DNA of 64,000 nucleotides from Maribacter sp044594925 (GCF_044594925.1 NZ_CP138991.1:3658001-3722000); one strand, 5' to 3'. Numbered from the stretch's first letter, positions 44,842-54,519 are shown. A program made the numbers and translations. The notes: generated by a model not told the origin, from the sequence alone.

Positions 44842-47800
44842 AAATGCTCTTTTGAAACAAAGAATAAACTGTCGTTATTTCTTGAGATAACATAGTTCTC
44901 TTTGTTCTTGATTTTAATTTTTCCAATACTTCTGGCAGCACCAGTGACTCCTAAGTAGTCGTGGTCGCTACTTTTAAACGGGTCGTTGCTCAAGGGATGT
45001 AAAATTATACCATGGGAGGCATCCATCCTACCTAGTTGGGTACTAATTTCATAATTATTGCCCACGAGAATTATAGTTTTTTTTGGTTCGTTTTCAATGA
45101 GAATATCCTGTACTGTAGAGATTTGGGCGATCTTGGGTAACGGATGTTTTTTGAACTGTCCGTTTCCTAAGTTTTCAAAGTAACAAGAAGACAATTCATA
45201 AACTGATTTTTGAAAGCCCGTCTCTAATATTTCTTTAGGAAAGAGCTCATTAAAACTTGCTGCACCAAAGTCTGCATAGGAAAGATATTTTTTATTCAGT
45301 GAAGGTATTTGTTTGGTTAGCTCATCTTTCGAAGCCAATACAGTTTCCGTATTTTTATGATAATAGGAAATAATAGTTTCCATACTTCCATTTTTATCAA
45401 TATCCGCTTTGTAAAGATTTAGCGGTTTTTGTAACGAGGCATTTAGTTTGCTGTTCTCTCCCCAATTACCCACTATAAAATCTTGATCACCATCGTTGTC
45501 CAAATCATTGGTTTTAATAGCGTTCCAAAGTCCGTTTGAATATGCTAAACTATCATCAACTCTTTTTGTGAGGGCCACACCGTCATTCATGAAAATAGTT
45601 ATAGGCATCCAGTGGCCCACGAATATTAAATCTTTAAAGCCGTTTCCGTCCAAGTCTAAAATGGCTACATCTTTAACATTACCTAAGTCTCTTAATGCTG
45701 CGGATTTCTTTTCGGTAACGTCCGTGAAGTTAGCTGCACCATCATTTTGAAAAATAAATTGTTTTGGGCTTAATCCAAATTCCCATGGTACGGCATCAGC
45801 AGTGATAAGAATATCCAAATCCCCATCATTGTCCATATCCCAAGACTTTACGGTAGACGCATTAATTTCAACATTTTTAAAGGTAGTAGTATCTTTTTGA
45901 AATTGTCCATCCTTATTTAAATAAAGTCTAGGTTGCAGGCTTGGTCCTTTTTTAAACTCATTTCCAGCACTTACTACTAATACGTCAAGAAAGCCATCGC
46001 CGTTAGCATCAAAAAATTGTTGGCCAACATCCTCATTCACTTTGTCCGCGTCAAAAAGTTCTGGTTGTTTTAGTATAAACTCACCTTCATTACTTTGTAT
46101 GAATAGGGCAGAGGCTTGTTGTTTTGCGCCACCAACGAAGATGTCTTCTAGGCCATCTGAATTAATGTCTTCAATACTCACCGAAGGACCCTCGTTGGTA
46201 TTGGAATAGGGTATTAAGGGGTCCCTGTAAAACTCAATAGAATTACCATCTTTATGCTTGAAATTTATCTTGTTGTGCGCATACGGAGATTTTAGAGGAT
46301 TCTTTCTGATGGGGTTATTTTTCACCGCATTCTTGAAATGCACTGTAATTTCTTGATTGGCAGCTACTTCTTTTAAAGTTTCGCAAAAGCCGTTTGGCCA
46401 TTTTACTTGAATAGAATCTACGCGTTTCGTTTCTCCAAGTCCTATGTTCAGTATAGGGTGTGTTGAGGATAAATACCCTTTTGTGTTGAAATTCTCGTAA
46501 GTCTGAGTTTTATTTTGTGTATAAATAGATGTAACGGCTCCAATACCAAAAGTATTTGTATTGGGTCCTTTAAAACGTATTTTGATATAGTTTTTAGGAT
46601 TTATCTCATTCCCCTTATTTTCTAAGATAGTAGCTTGGCCATTGACGTTGTTCACAATAATATCTAAATCCCCATCATTGTCCAAATCACTATAGGCGGT
46701 TCCATTACTGAGCGATTTTTCTGGGGTACTCCATGTTTCTGAGGTATTGCTAAATGTTAAGTCTCCGTTGTTTCTGAAAAAATAGTTTGATATTTTTTTT
46801 TCAGGCATTTTCTGAATGAATTGCATTTCCTGTTCACCCATTCCATTCGCTAGATTTTTTTGAATATTATCATTAGCTATAAAGTTTATAAAATCCATAT
46901 CGTTGGATGCGCCTTTTATCCCGTTCGTGATATAAATATCTTTGTAACCGTCATTATCGAAATCTGCCAAAAGTGTTCCCCAAGACCATTCCGTAGCACT
47001 AATATTAGAAAGCGAAGCAATTTCACTGAATTTGCCATGACCTAAGTTTAAATGCAGCGTGTTTTGCATAAACTGCGGAGCGTAGCCATTTTTTAGGTAG
47101 TTATTATATATAGGGTAGCTAAATTCTGTTCCTGAGGATTTATAAGTTTTTAAATCTTCGGGTAGCATATCTAGAGAAACAATATCAGTAAGTCCATCGT
47201 TGTTAATATCCGCAATTGTGTTTCCCATTGAGAAATGTGTTGTATGACCTAAATTTCTATAATTGGTAGATATAGATTCCGTAAAAGTTTTATCGCCATT
47301 ATTTAGGTAGAGGTAGTCGTTTTCAAAGAAATCATTACCGACATAAATATCAGGGTAGGAGTCATTATTGACATCACTTATGGATATACCTAGACCGTAA
47401 CCAATCTTACCTTGATAAATATTGGCAGATGCACTTACATCGATGTAATATCCATCCCTATTCTCAAACAATTTATCACCGCTAACCATGTTTTGTTTGG
47501 ACCTTTCATTGCCATTGGCATAATTTAAGTTGGGGTGTACGGAATGGTTGACAAGAAACATATCTAAGTCCCCATCTAAATCATAGTCCAAGAATGTACT
47601 TTGTGTAGAGAAGCCAGAAAAATCTAGACCATAAGATGCGGCCATTTCCTTAAATGTTGGAACTCCGTCTACCGCACCTTGATTTACGTAAAGTAAATTT
47701 TTACCGTTCAGGTTTTGATAACCAGAAACTTTGCACAGATAAATATCCAATAAATCATCATTGTTAATATCTACTACTGTTACTCCTGTGGTCCACCCAT

Positions 47801-48125
47801 CTGTATTGTCAATACCAGATATTGATGTGGCTTCACTAAATTTTAACGTTCCTTTGTTAATGTATAACTCATCTTTATTTTCATTAGAAACAAAATAAAG
47901 ATCTTCTAATCCGTCATTATTGAAATCTGCTGCTGCTAAACCAGCACCATTATAATAGTAAATATAGTTCAGGATATTAAGCTCAGGAGTTGACTCAAGC
48001 CTATTTCCAAAAGTTACTTTGCTATGGGAAGGGTTAACCTTAACGAATAGCTTTGTTTTCTCGTTTTTACAGGAGTCTAGTAAACCTGTGACAAAAATTA
48101 GTATAACTAAAAAAATCCTTTTCAT
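44838..48125 (-). CDS. FG-GAP/VCBS repeat lipoprotein with ASPIC-UnbV domain (first of three)
   Basis: 1095 residues from the ATG of MKRIFLVILIFVTGLLDSC, a normal-length lipoprotein signal; an ATG 5 codons earlier (48140) is possible. Thirteen DxDxDG-type motifs are visible, seven before and six after ASPIC-UnbV (TKGYLSSTHPILNIGLG... DSIQVKWPNG). The last blade has lost its motif (ENEPKKTIILVGNN). It opens the block that follows the hairpin terminator behind susD, with 206 bases of gap, so it may have its own promoter. Its stop overlaps the next start. Confidence 0.9.
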   Translation of the reverse strand: MKRIFLVILIFVTGLLDSCKNEKTKLFVKVNPSHSKVTFGNRLESTPELNILNYIYYYNGAGLAAADFNNDGLEDLYFVSNENKDELYINKGTLKFSEATSISGIDNTDGWTTGVTVVDINNDDLLDIYLCKVSGYQNLNGKNLLYVNQGAVDGVPTFKEMAASYGLDFSGFSTQSTFLDYDLDGDLDMFLVNHSVHPNLNYANGNERSKQNMVSGDKLFENRDGYYIDVSASANIYQGKIGYGLGISISDVNNDSYPDIYVGNDFFENDYLYLNNGDKTFTESISTNYRNLGHTTHFSMGNTIADINNDGLTDIVSLDMLPEDLKTYKSSGTEFSYPIYNNYLKNGYAPQFMQNTLHLNLGHGKFSEIASLSNISATEWSWGTLLADFDNDGYKDIYITNGIKGASNDMDFINFIANDNIQKNLANGMGEQEMQFIQKMPEKKISNYFFRNNGDLTFSNTSETWSTPEKSLSNGTAYSDLDNDGDLDIIVNNVNGQATILENKGNEINPKNYIKIRFKGPNTNTFGIGAVTSIYTQNKTQTYENFNTKGYLSSTHPILNIGLGETKRVDSIQVKWPNGFCETLKEVAANQEITVHFKNAVKNNPIRKNPLKSPYAHNKINFKHKDGNSIEFYRDPLIPYSNTNEGPSVSIEDINSDGLEDIFVGGAKQQASALFIQSNEGEFILKQPELFDADKVNEDVGQQFFDANGDGFLDVLVVSAGNEFKKGPSLQPRLYLNKDGQFQKDTTTFKNVEINASTVKSWDMDNDGDLDILITADAVPWEFGLSPKQFIFQNDGAANFTDVTEKKSAALRDLGNVKDVAILDLDGNGFKDLIFVGHWMPITIFMNDGVALTKRVDDSLAYSNGLWNAIKTNDLDNDGDQDFIVGNWGENSKLNASLQKPLNLYKADIDKNGSMETIISYYHKNTETVLASKDELTKQIPSLNKKYLSYADFGAASFNELFPKEILETGFQKSVYELSSCYFENLGNGQFKKHPLPKIAQISTVQDILIENEPKKTIILVGNNYEISTQLGRMDASHGIILHPLSNDPFKSSDHDYLGVTGAARSIGKIKIKNKENYVISRNNDSLFFVSKEHL

Positions 48126-48286
48126 TAATCTAAAAAACATAGCCTTGCAAGATAATTAAAACACAATTTATTTTAGTAATTAGGATTGTTATAAGATGTT
48201 AATATTATGTGTTTTTGTAAGTATATATTTTGGCATGTTGAGGTTTAATTTGCGATTAGATTTTGAAGAAGTAAAATCTAAGCCTT

Positions 48287-48319
48287 CAAAAATAAACAAG
48301 ACCGCCTTTGGAGCGGTCT
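48287..48319 (-). terminator. Hairpin after susD, likely terminator or attenuator
   Basis: A 7-bp GC-rich stem (AGACCGC at 48299-48305 with GCGGTCT at 48313-48319, loop CTTTGGA) starts 27 bases after the susD stop. On the minus strand it is followed by TTGTTTATTTTTG; on the plus strand by CGTTTT. It separates susCD from the FG-GAP/haloperoxidase genes. The rest of the 206-base gap (48126-48286) is very AT-rich with no clear promoter match. Confidence 0.7.
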
Positions 48320-48346
48320 CGTTTTAAACACTTAAATAAAATAGGA

Positions 48347-49969
48347 TTAATATCCTGGATTCTGTACTAAGTTTGGATTAGCCAGCAGTTGTGCAGGCGG
48401 AATGGGAAATTTATTATACGTATCGTTTCCAACAGAACCGGAATCTTTAAATAACCAATCTTTTCCAAATTGATTAAAACGTATTAAGTCATTTCTTCTC
48501 CAGATTTCAGCAAATAACTCGCGTCCTCTTTCATCAATAAGGTTTTGCTCGGAAACTGTTCCTAGAGGAGTAGCGTTTCTAAGAGTCCTTAACTCGTTCA
48601 CCATACTAGTTGGGTCACCACCACTACGAAACATTGCTTCAGCTTTCATCAAATGTGCATCTGCGTATCTGAAGACAATCTCATGATTTACTTGTCCATT
48701 GTCATTAAAACGTGGATTATATTTCATTACTCGAATACCAGTAGTTTCGTCATTATTTATAAAACTACTGGCCCCGGTTCCATCTTGAAAATCTCTTTTG
48801 AAAGTTAAGGGAGCACCTTGTCTGTCATTCAACGGGGTGCCATCAGGAGCAAATTGTTGATTAATTAAAAATCCAAAACCAACATTACTACCATCTTGTA
48901 TGCCATCCCCGTCACCATCAAAAGTACCTGCTTCACCGGTAAATGCCAAACCAACCGGTGGAACCCCACCTCTTCGCTCTTCTTGTCCATCTAAAGGCGT
49001 TACACCGTCCGCATCGTAACGGTTAGAGTTTTCGTCACCTTCAAAAAGGTCGTAGTACTCAGCAAGTGTGCTAAACCCGTTCCATCCTCCTCCACTCTGA
49101 GACGTAGAATTGTAATGTAAACCGTTAAAAATTCGATTTCCCGTACTAGAGGCTAATGACCAGATAGTTTCGTTGTCAGCTTCCTCTCTGAATAAATCAA
49201 AGTATCCGGCTTGTAAGCCATAACCTTCGCTAGCAATTTCATCTACTAATGATACAACTTGTGCCATATCAGAAGAATCTGGAGAAGTTTCCAAATAAAC
49301 ATGTTTGTTTAGTAGAACTTTGGCTTTTAAGTATTTTGCAGCGGCAACGCTTCCTCTACCGTTGGCTTCACCACTTCCAGCAGGAACGTTGGGTAAATTA
49401 GCTATAGCAGCATCTAAATCTGTTAGAATGAAATCCACTGCTGCCTGGCCCGTAAGTACTTCTGGTAAGGTTGATGATGGTAGTGCCGTATCCCTGAACG
49501 GTACTTGACCATATAAATCTAGTATAATCCACATACTAAAAGCACGTATTAGGCTCGCTTCCCCAACATCGTTAGGTGTAGGATTACTTCTAGAATCTAG
49601 AATTTGAGAAGCTAGAAGTTGGTTACCATTGAATTGATTAAATACGGTAATGATAAATTGATGTTGTCCGTTCCAACTATGGCTATGTAATACACGCCAT
49701 AGACCGTTATCTCCCCAGTCAGCTCCTCTAGTTGGGATTAAAGCTGCGTCAGTGGTTACCTCGCTCAACGCGTATAGGTTTGCTTGGTCACCATATTGGC
49801 CATTTAACCGGTTGTACAGTTCGTCTACTGTTGAAGCAGGATCTGCTAATCCTTGAAATCCGGTGCTAATAATAGAATCTGTTTCTTCAATTTCTAAGTC
49901 GGTACAGGAAGACAGGCCTATAAGGGACATTGCCGCCAGTACACATAATGTTAATCTACTTTTTTTCAT
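48347..49969 (-). CDS. RagB/SusD family nutrient-binding outer-membrane lipoprotein
   Basis: 540 residues from the ATG of MKKSRLTLCVLAAMSLIGLSSC; the longer frame begins with TTG. The lipobox is GLSSC (Cys22). TPR-like helices with segments ALIRAFSMWIILDLYGQVPF, AAKYLKAKVLLNKHVYL and MKYNPRF..NHEIVFRYADAHLMKAEAMFR, and the C-terminal RRNDLIRFNQFG and FPIPPAQLLANPNLVQNPGY, are typical of SusD. It forms the lid over the SusC barrel and captures glycans. It follows susC by 18 bases. No SusE/SusF-type gene follows; three FG-GAP genes take that place. Confidence 0.95.
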   Translation of the reverse strand: MKKSRLTLCVLAAMSLIGLSSCTDLEIEETDSIISTGFQGLADPASTVDELYNRLNGQYGDQANLYALSEVTTDAALIPTRGADWGDNGLWRVLHSHSWNGQHQFIITVFNQFNGNQLLASQILDSRSNPTPNDVGEASLIRAFSMWIILDLYGQVPFRDTALPSSTLPEVLTGQAAVDFILTDLDAAIANLPNVPAGSGEANGRGSVAAAKYLKAKVLLNKHVYLETSPDSSDMAQVVSLVDEIASEGYGLQAGYFDLFREEADNETIWSLASSTGNRIFNGLHYNSTSQSGGGWNGFSTLAEYYDLFEGDENSNRYDADGVTPLDGQEERRGGVPPVGLAFTGEAGTFDGDGDGIQDGSNVGFGFLINQQFAPDGTPLNDRQGAPLTFKRDFQDGTGASSFINNDETTGIRVMKYNPRFNDNGQVNHEIVFRYADAHLMKAEAMFRSGGDPTSMVNELRTLRNATPLGTVSEQNLIDERGRELFAEIWRRNDLIRFNQFGKDWLFKDSGSVGNDTYNKFPIPPAQLLANPNLVQNPGY

Positions 49970-49987
49970 GATTTTCAATTTTTTTTA

Positions 49988-52900
49988 TTAAAATGATGCG
50001 TTTACGCCAAAAGTAAAAGTTCTTGGATTAGGGAATGCCGCAAAATCGATACCTCTAGAAGGTAATCCTGCGTTATTTAATGTACCTGTGTTGGTCGTTA
50101 CCTCAGGATCTAAACCGCTATAATCAGTAATTAAAAATAAGTTTTGTCCCGTTACTGATAAACGAAGAGTGTTTAATACACCTTCACCACTCAACGGAAC
50201 GTTGTAACCAATACTAAGGTTTTGGAAACGTACAAAATCTCCTTTTTCCAAAAAGCGTGTGGAAACGTCGGCAGACGCTCCTGCACTCTCTCCACTAGTT
50301 ACTACATCTTGGGTGACATTACGAGAGATACCTATAGATCCTGCTGTAAAGTAACCATTTGCTGTATTGTTGTATACAGAGAATCCAAACTGTCCAGAGA
50401 AAAATGCTGAAGCGTCAAAATTTTTGACTCTAAGGTTAAGGCTGAGACCAGATGTAATATCTGGCAAACCATCTTCACCAACGTATGTTCTGTCTCCGAA
50501 AGCATCACCAACGCCATTACCATCAACATCTTGATATATAGGAGTTCCTGTACTGTCAAAGCCTTCAAAAATAGGCATGTAATAAGAAAATAAGGAGTTT
50601 CCAGCTTCAAAACGTTGCGCAAATGCTCCTGTTAAGCCTTGACCGTTAATCGGTCCAGAATCGATAATTCCGGCAAAATCCTGAATTTCGTTAAAGTTGT
50701 ATGCAATATTGAAGTCTGCTGAGAAATTAACATCATCGTTCCGAATAAAATCGTAGGAAAGACCTAATTCCGCACCTTGATTTAAGATTGTTGCGTCTAC
50801 GTTACCAAATTGAAAAGGATCTACCGCCGGAGCAGCAGGAGGTGTTTGCAGCAGAAGATCAGATGTTTCGGTTCTGTATATATCTATACTACCACTAAAT
50901 CTATCGTTATTAAAACCAAAATCTAAACCAACGTTAAAGTTTAAGGATTCTTCCCATTTCAAATCAGGAACGTCCGTGGCAACAATTGCAAGTCCGTTTG
51001 GATTAATTTGTAGCGTACCGTTCTGAATGGTTGTTCGACCAACTCCAGCAAAACGTTGTCTAGCTACAAAATTCCCATAACCTAAACCATCTTGGTTACC
51101 AGTAATACCTGCACTTAAACGTAATTTTAAAGTAGAAACGTTTTCGCCTACAAAATCTTCTTCACTCATTTTCCAAGCGAAAGCTCCAGAGGGGAAGTAT
51201 CCGTACTGATTTTCAGGACCAAATCTAGAAGAGCCATCCGCTCTTATGGTACCTGTAAAAATATACTTATTGTTAATACTGTAGTTAGCTCTTGCGAAAA
51301 AAGACTGTAATTCATCAGTGTTGTCGAAATTATCGAAAACAACGGATTCTACAGATTTGTTAATGGTAGAAGCTACTGGGTCACCTGCAACAACTGTTGG
51401 CAGTAAGCGGTTAACAAAATATCCAGCGGTTCTGCTGTCATAATAAAATTGCTGAAAAGAACCATTAATATCTGCTTGCGCATCATTAACAACGCCTCTT
51501 AAATCCCTTCCCATTTCATTTAAATCACCAGTAGTAAAGCCTTTAGCGTTAGAGTTGAAACCACTAGTTTGGAAATCTTGATACGCGTAACCAACTAATA
51601 CTTCCAGATTAGAATTTTCAAATTCTTTATTGTAGTTTACGGTCGCTTCTATGGTCTTATTGTTTCTTTCAAGTTCCCCAAAAGAACCAAAACCAAAACC
51701 TTCTGAATCAGGAACATTAAATAAATTTCTTGATGTCAAGGAAGTATTAGATCCCTCAGAGAAATCCCAGCCAGCATTTAATTTGGCCGAAATCTCTGAT
51801 GTAAATTTATATTCAACAGAACCATTAATTAGAAAACGATTTGTATTCGTAATATTCTGGCTATTATCTAATAAGTTTAGTGGGTTCAGCTGATTTCCGT
51901 CCGGCTCGAAACTCGCTCTAGCTGGCCATGTAGGATTGGCTGCGTAAGCTGCACCGATAAGATCACCACTTGCTCCGGCAGTGCCAGCTAAGGGTGCAGT
52001 CTGGTCGTTAATCCTGGATATAGAACTTTGGAGTCCAACTATCAACTTATCGTCAAGAAAACGGTGATTAAGATTTAATCTACCGGTGACACGCTCTAAA
52101 TCTGTCTTTTCTACGACACCAAATTGCTTGCCATAACTAAAAGTGGCTCTAACGTTTCCTTTTCCATAATTTTTTGAATAGGATAAATTTTGATTTTGAG
52201 ATACGGCAGTTCTAAAAATCTGGTCTTGCCAATCTGTATTTCCTCCAAAATCAACAGCATTTGGATTCCCGCCAAATTGGGATATAGCACTTAAATATTG
52301 CGAGCGATTTAATAAATCAAACTCATTAGCCGGATTGGCTACACTTAGGCTAGACCCAAATTCAAATACACCTTCACCACCAGTTTTACCGCTTTTTGTA
52401 GTAATGATTACAACACCATTAGCACCTCTAGAACCATAAATTGCTGTAGCAGATGCATCTTTAAGGATACTCATACTTTCAATATCTTGTGGATTCAAGA
52501 AATTCAAAGGGTTTCTTTGGGCTGTGTCTCCAAATCCTGTGTCTCCAGCAGGCGATGTGCCTTCTCCTGAGAGTGGGACGCCATCAACAACGAATAATGG
52601 GCTATTGTTTGCTCTAACAGAGTTAGACCCTCGAATATTAATTTGAATCCCTGCACCTGGCTCACCACTAGTTTGCTGAATATTAACACCTGCGGTCTTC
52701 CCTTGGATTAATTGCTCTGGTGATGCGATTACACCTCCGTTGAAGTCTTCTGCGGTCACAGCTGTTACCGAACCAGTTGCATCTTTAACGGTAGTAGTAC
52801 CATAACCTATTATTACAACCTCTTCTAAAGCCTGAGCATCTTCCTCTAGCGTGAAGTTAATACTTGATTGCCCGTTAACGGCAACTTCAGTGGTCTTGTA

Positions 52901-53125
52901 GCCAATATAACTAACGACTAAGACAGCATCACTACCTACTTCAATGGAATAATTTCCGTCAAAATCGGTTTGAGTACCGTTGGTAGTTCCTTTCTCAATA
53001 ACACTAGCGCCAGGCAAAGGCCCACTAGCATCTGAAACCGTTCCGGTTACTTCTTGCGCCTGTGCTATACTAAAGGACAGAAAGGCCCCTATAGCAAACA
53101 GACTTTTTAGTAGCGTAATCTTCAT
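49988..53125 (-). CDS. SusC/RagA family TonB-dependent outer-membrane transporter
   Basis: 1045 residues. A signal peptide (MKITLLKSLFAIGAFLSFSIAQA) is followed by a carboxypeptidase-regulatory-like beta domain (about 25-100), the SusC linker ALEEVVIIGYGTTTVKDATG, the plug (IRGSNSV, VDGVPL, ILKDASATAIYGSRGANGV) and a 22-strand barrel ending TFGVNASF. It imports oligosaccharides or other large nutrients by TonB energy, paired with the SusD lipoprotein downstream. The divergent LacI gene and a 16-bp palindrome 95 bases before the start suggest LacI control. The substrate is probably an alpha-glucan or glucoside if the divergent catabolic genes belong with it, but this is inference. Confidence 0.96.
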   Translation of the reverse strand: MKITLLKSLFAIGAFLSFSIAQAQEVTGTVSDASGPLPGASVIEKGTTNGTQTDFDGNYSIEVGSDAVLVVSYIGYKTTEVAVNGQSSINFTLEEDAQALEEVVIIGYGTTTVKDATGSVTAVTAEDFNGGVIASPEQLIQGKTAGVNIQQTSGEPGAGIQINIRGSNSVRANNSPLFVVDGVPLSGEGTSPAGDTGFGDTAQRNPLNFLNPQDIESMSILKDASATAIYGSRGANGVVIITTKSGKTGGEGVFEFGSSLSVANPANEFDLLNRSQYLSAISQFGGNPNAVDFGGNTDWQDQIFRTAVSQNQNLSYSKNYGKGNVRATFSYGKQFGVVEKTDLERVTGRLNLNHRFLDDKLIVGLQSSISRINDQTAPLAGTAGASGDLIGAAYAANPTWPARASFEPDGNQLNPLNLLDNSQNITNTNRFLINGSVEYKFTSEISAKLNAGWDFSEGSNTSLTSRNLFNVPDSEGFGFGSFGELERNNKTIEATVNYNKEFENSNLEVLVGYAYQDFQTSGFNSNAKGFTTGDLNEMGRDLRGVVNDAQADINGSFQQFYYDSRTAGYFVNRLLPTVVAGDPVASTINKSVESVVFDNFDNTDELQSFFARANYSINNKYIFTGTIRADGSSRFGPENQYGYFPSGAFAWKMSEEDFVGENVSTLKLRLSAGITGNQDGLGYGNFVARQRFAGVGRTTIQNGTLQINPNGLAIVATDVPDLKWEESLNFNVGLDFGFNNDRFSGSIDIYRTETSDLLLQTPPAAPAVDPFQFGNVDATILNQGAELGLSYDFIRNDDVNFSADFNIAYNFNEIQDFAGIIDSGPINGQGLTGAFAQRFEAGNSLFSYYMPIFEGFDSTGTPIYQDVDGNGVGDAFGDRTYVGEDGLPDITSGLSLNLRVKNFDASAFFSGQFGFSVYNNTANGYFTAGSIGISRNVTQDVVTSGESAGASADVSTRFLEKGDFVRFQNLSIGYNVPLSGEGVLNTLRLSVTGQNLFLITDYSGLDPEVTTNTGTLNNAGLPSRGIDFAAFPNPRTFTFGVNASF

Positions 53126-53219
53126 AAAAATTTAGTTTTAAGTTGAGTTAATTAAATTTCAAGAGTTAAAAATATGTAAAATTGTTGTTAATACAGTATT
53201 AGGACAAAGTTTGAAAACA

Positions 53220-53235
53220 ACGAAACCGTTTTCGT
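53220..53235. promoter_or_regulatory. Candidate LacI-family operator ACGAAACCGTTTTCGT
   Basis: A 16-bp palindrome with a central CG; seven of eight base pairs match and only positions 7 and 10 differ. This is the general form of LacI/CRE-type operators. It lies 95 bases before susC and 259 before the lacI start, in the 368-base gap between them. The rest of that gap holds a candidate lacI promoter and a possible 17-codon leader frame (53406-53459), otherwise AT-rich DNA. Confidence 0.6.
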
Positions 53236-53333
53236 GTTAATAACTTTTATTAATTGGCAGTTCAATAATTCAATACCCTTTAAATTGTTCTATTGTTAAT
53301 TTAAGCGCATCTAATTTATGAAAATGCAATTTT

Positions 53334-53361
53334 TTGACAAATATAAACAATTTTAATTTTC
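53334..53361 (+). promoter_or_regulatory. Candidate promoter of lacI, TTG-N17-TAATTTTC
   Basis: TTG at 53334-53336 and TAATTTTC at 53354-53361 (TAnnTTTG with one mismatch) are 17 bases apart. The region is AT-rich, so chance matches are likely. Confidence 0.3.
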
Positions 53362-53493
53362 TGTTTTTTTGCTAGCTTTTAGCTACATTCAGACTTAAAA
53401 TAAAAATGACGGTAAAAACTAAGGCTTTTAAACGCTTTAATAATTATATTGAATTTTAGAACTGCAATTGCTCATAATTTAAAATCCATCGGC

Positions 53494-54519
53494 TTGAAAA
53501 GAAAAATTACCTTAAAACATATCGCCAGAGAGCTGGATGTTTCGATTTCAACCGTTTCTAAAGCACTGAAGAACAGTAATGAAATAAGTAGGGATACCAA
53601 GGATAAAATCCAGGCCTTTGCTAAACTTTACAATTACAAGCCTAATAACATTGCAATCAGTTTAAAAAACAAAAGGACTAAAAATATCGGTGTCATTATA
53701 CCGGATATCGTACATCATTTTTTTACTACCGTTTTTAGGGGAATAGAGAAATATGCTAATGAACGCGGCTACAATGTCATTGTCTGCGTATCCGATGAAT
53801 CTTTTGACAAGGAAGTAATTAATATGGAAATGCTTGCTAATGGCAGTATAGATGGTTTTATTATGTCTTTGTCCGCAGAGACACAAGAGAAAAATGATTT
53901 TAACCATTTGAAAGAAGTTACGGAACAAGGTATTCCGTTAGTACTGTTCGATAGGGTTACGGATGAAATAAGCTGTGATAAGGTAGTCTTAAATGATGAA
54001 GCTATTTCGTACGATGCAGTAGAGTCTTTAATTAAAATAGGAAAGAAAAGAATAGCGTTGGTAACGACTGATGGTTATTTTAATGTTAGTGCCAGTCGAG
54101 AAAAAGGTTATATCATGGCGCTGGAGAAGAATGGACTTTCGCTGCGTAAAGATTTGGTACTCACTTTACCTTATAGGAATTTAGATGAGCAAAATATAAA
54201 AGAATTTTTCGAAAGTACAGATGTGGACGCTGTTCTCTGTGTAAATGAAATCTTTGCTATACACTGCATGGGCGTAGTACAAAGTATAGGGAAAAGGATT
54301 CCCGAGGACATTCCTTTTATAGGTTTTACAGATGGTATTCTCTCTAGGTATTCAAAACCTACATTGACTACCGTTGCCCAACATGGGGATAAAATGGGAG
54401 AAGTGGCCGCCAAGCTTTTAATAGATAGGGTAGAAAGTGATAATGAAGAAACAGAAGCACCCTTTCAAACCGAAGTTATTTCTGCAACCCTAATTAAACG
54501 AGAGTCAACAATCAATTAA
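53494..54519 (+). CDS. LacI family transcriptional regulator
   Basis: 341 residues if translation starts at the TTG of (M)KRKITLKHIARELD, where flavobacterial homologues usually begin. No in-frame ATG lies between the upstream stop and the helix-turn-helix; a TTG at 53449 is the alternative. The HTH is ITLKHIARELDVSISTVSKALKN (residues 5-27), and the hinge and periplasmic-binding-protein-like effector domain follow (NIGVIIPDIVHHFFTTVFRG, LFDRVTDEISCDKVVLND). It is a sugar-responsive repressor or activator. It is divergent from susC and upstream of pgmB, GH65 and GH13, so it probably controls both sides through the palindrome at 53220. Confidence 0.9.
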   Translation: MKRKITLKHIARELDVSISTVSKALKNSNEISRDTKDKIQAFAKLYNYKPNNIAISLKNKRTKNIGVIIPDIVHHFFTTVFRGIEKYANERGYNVIVCVSDESFDKEVINMEMLANGSIDGFIMSLSAETQEKNDFNHLKEVTEQGIPLVLFDRVTDEISCDKVVLNDEAISYDAVESLIKIGKKRIALVTTDGYFNVSASREKGYIMALEKNGLSLRKDLVLTLPYRNLDEQNIKEFFESTDVDAVLCVNEIFAIHCMGVVQSIGKRIPEDIPFIGFTDGILSRYSKPTLTTVAQHGDKMGEVAAKLLIDRVESDNEETEAPFQTEVISATLIKRESTIN

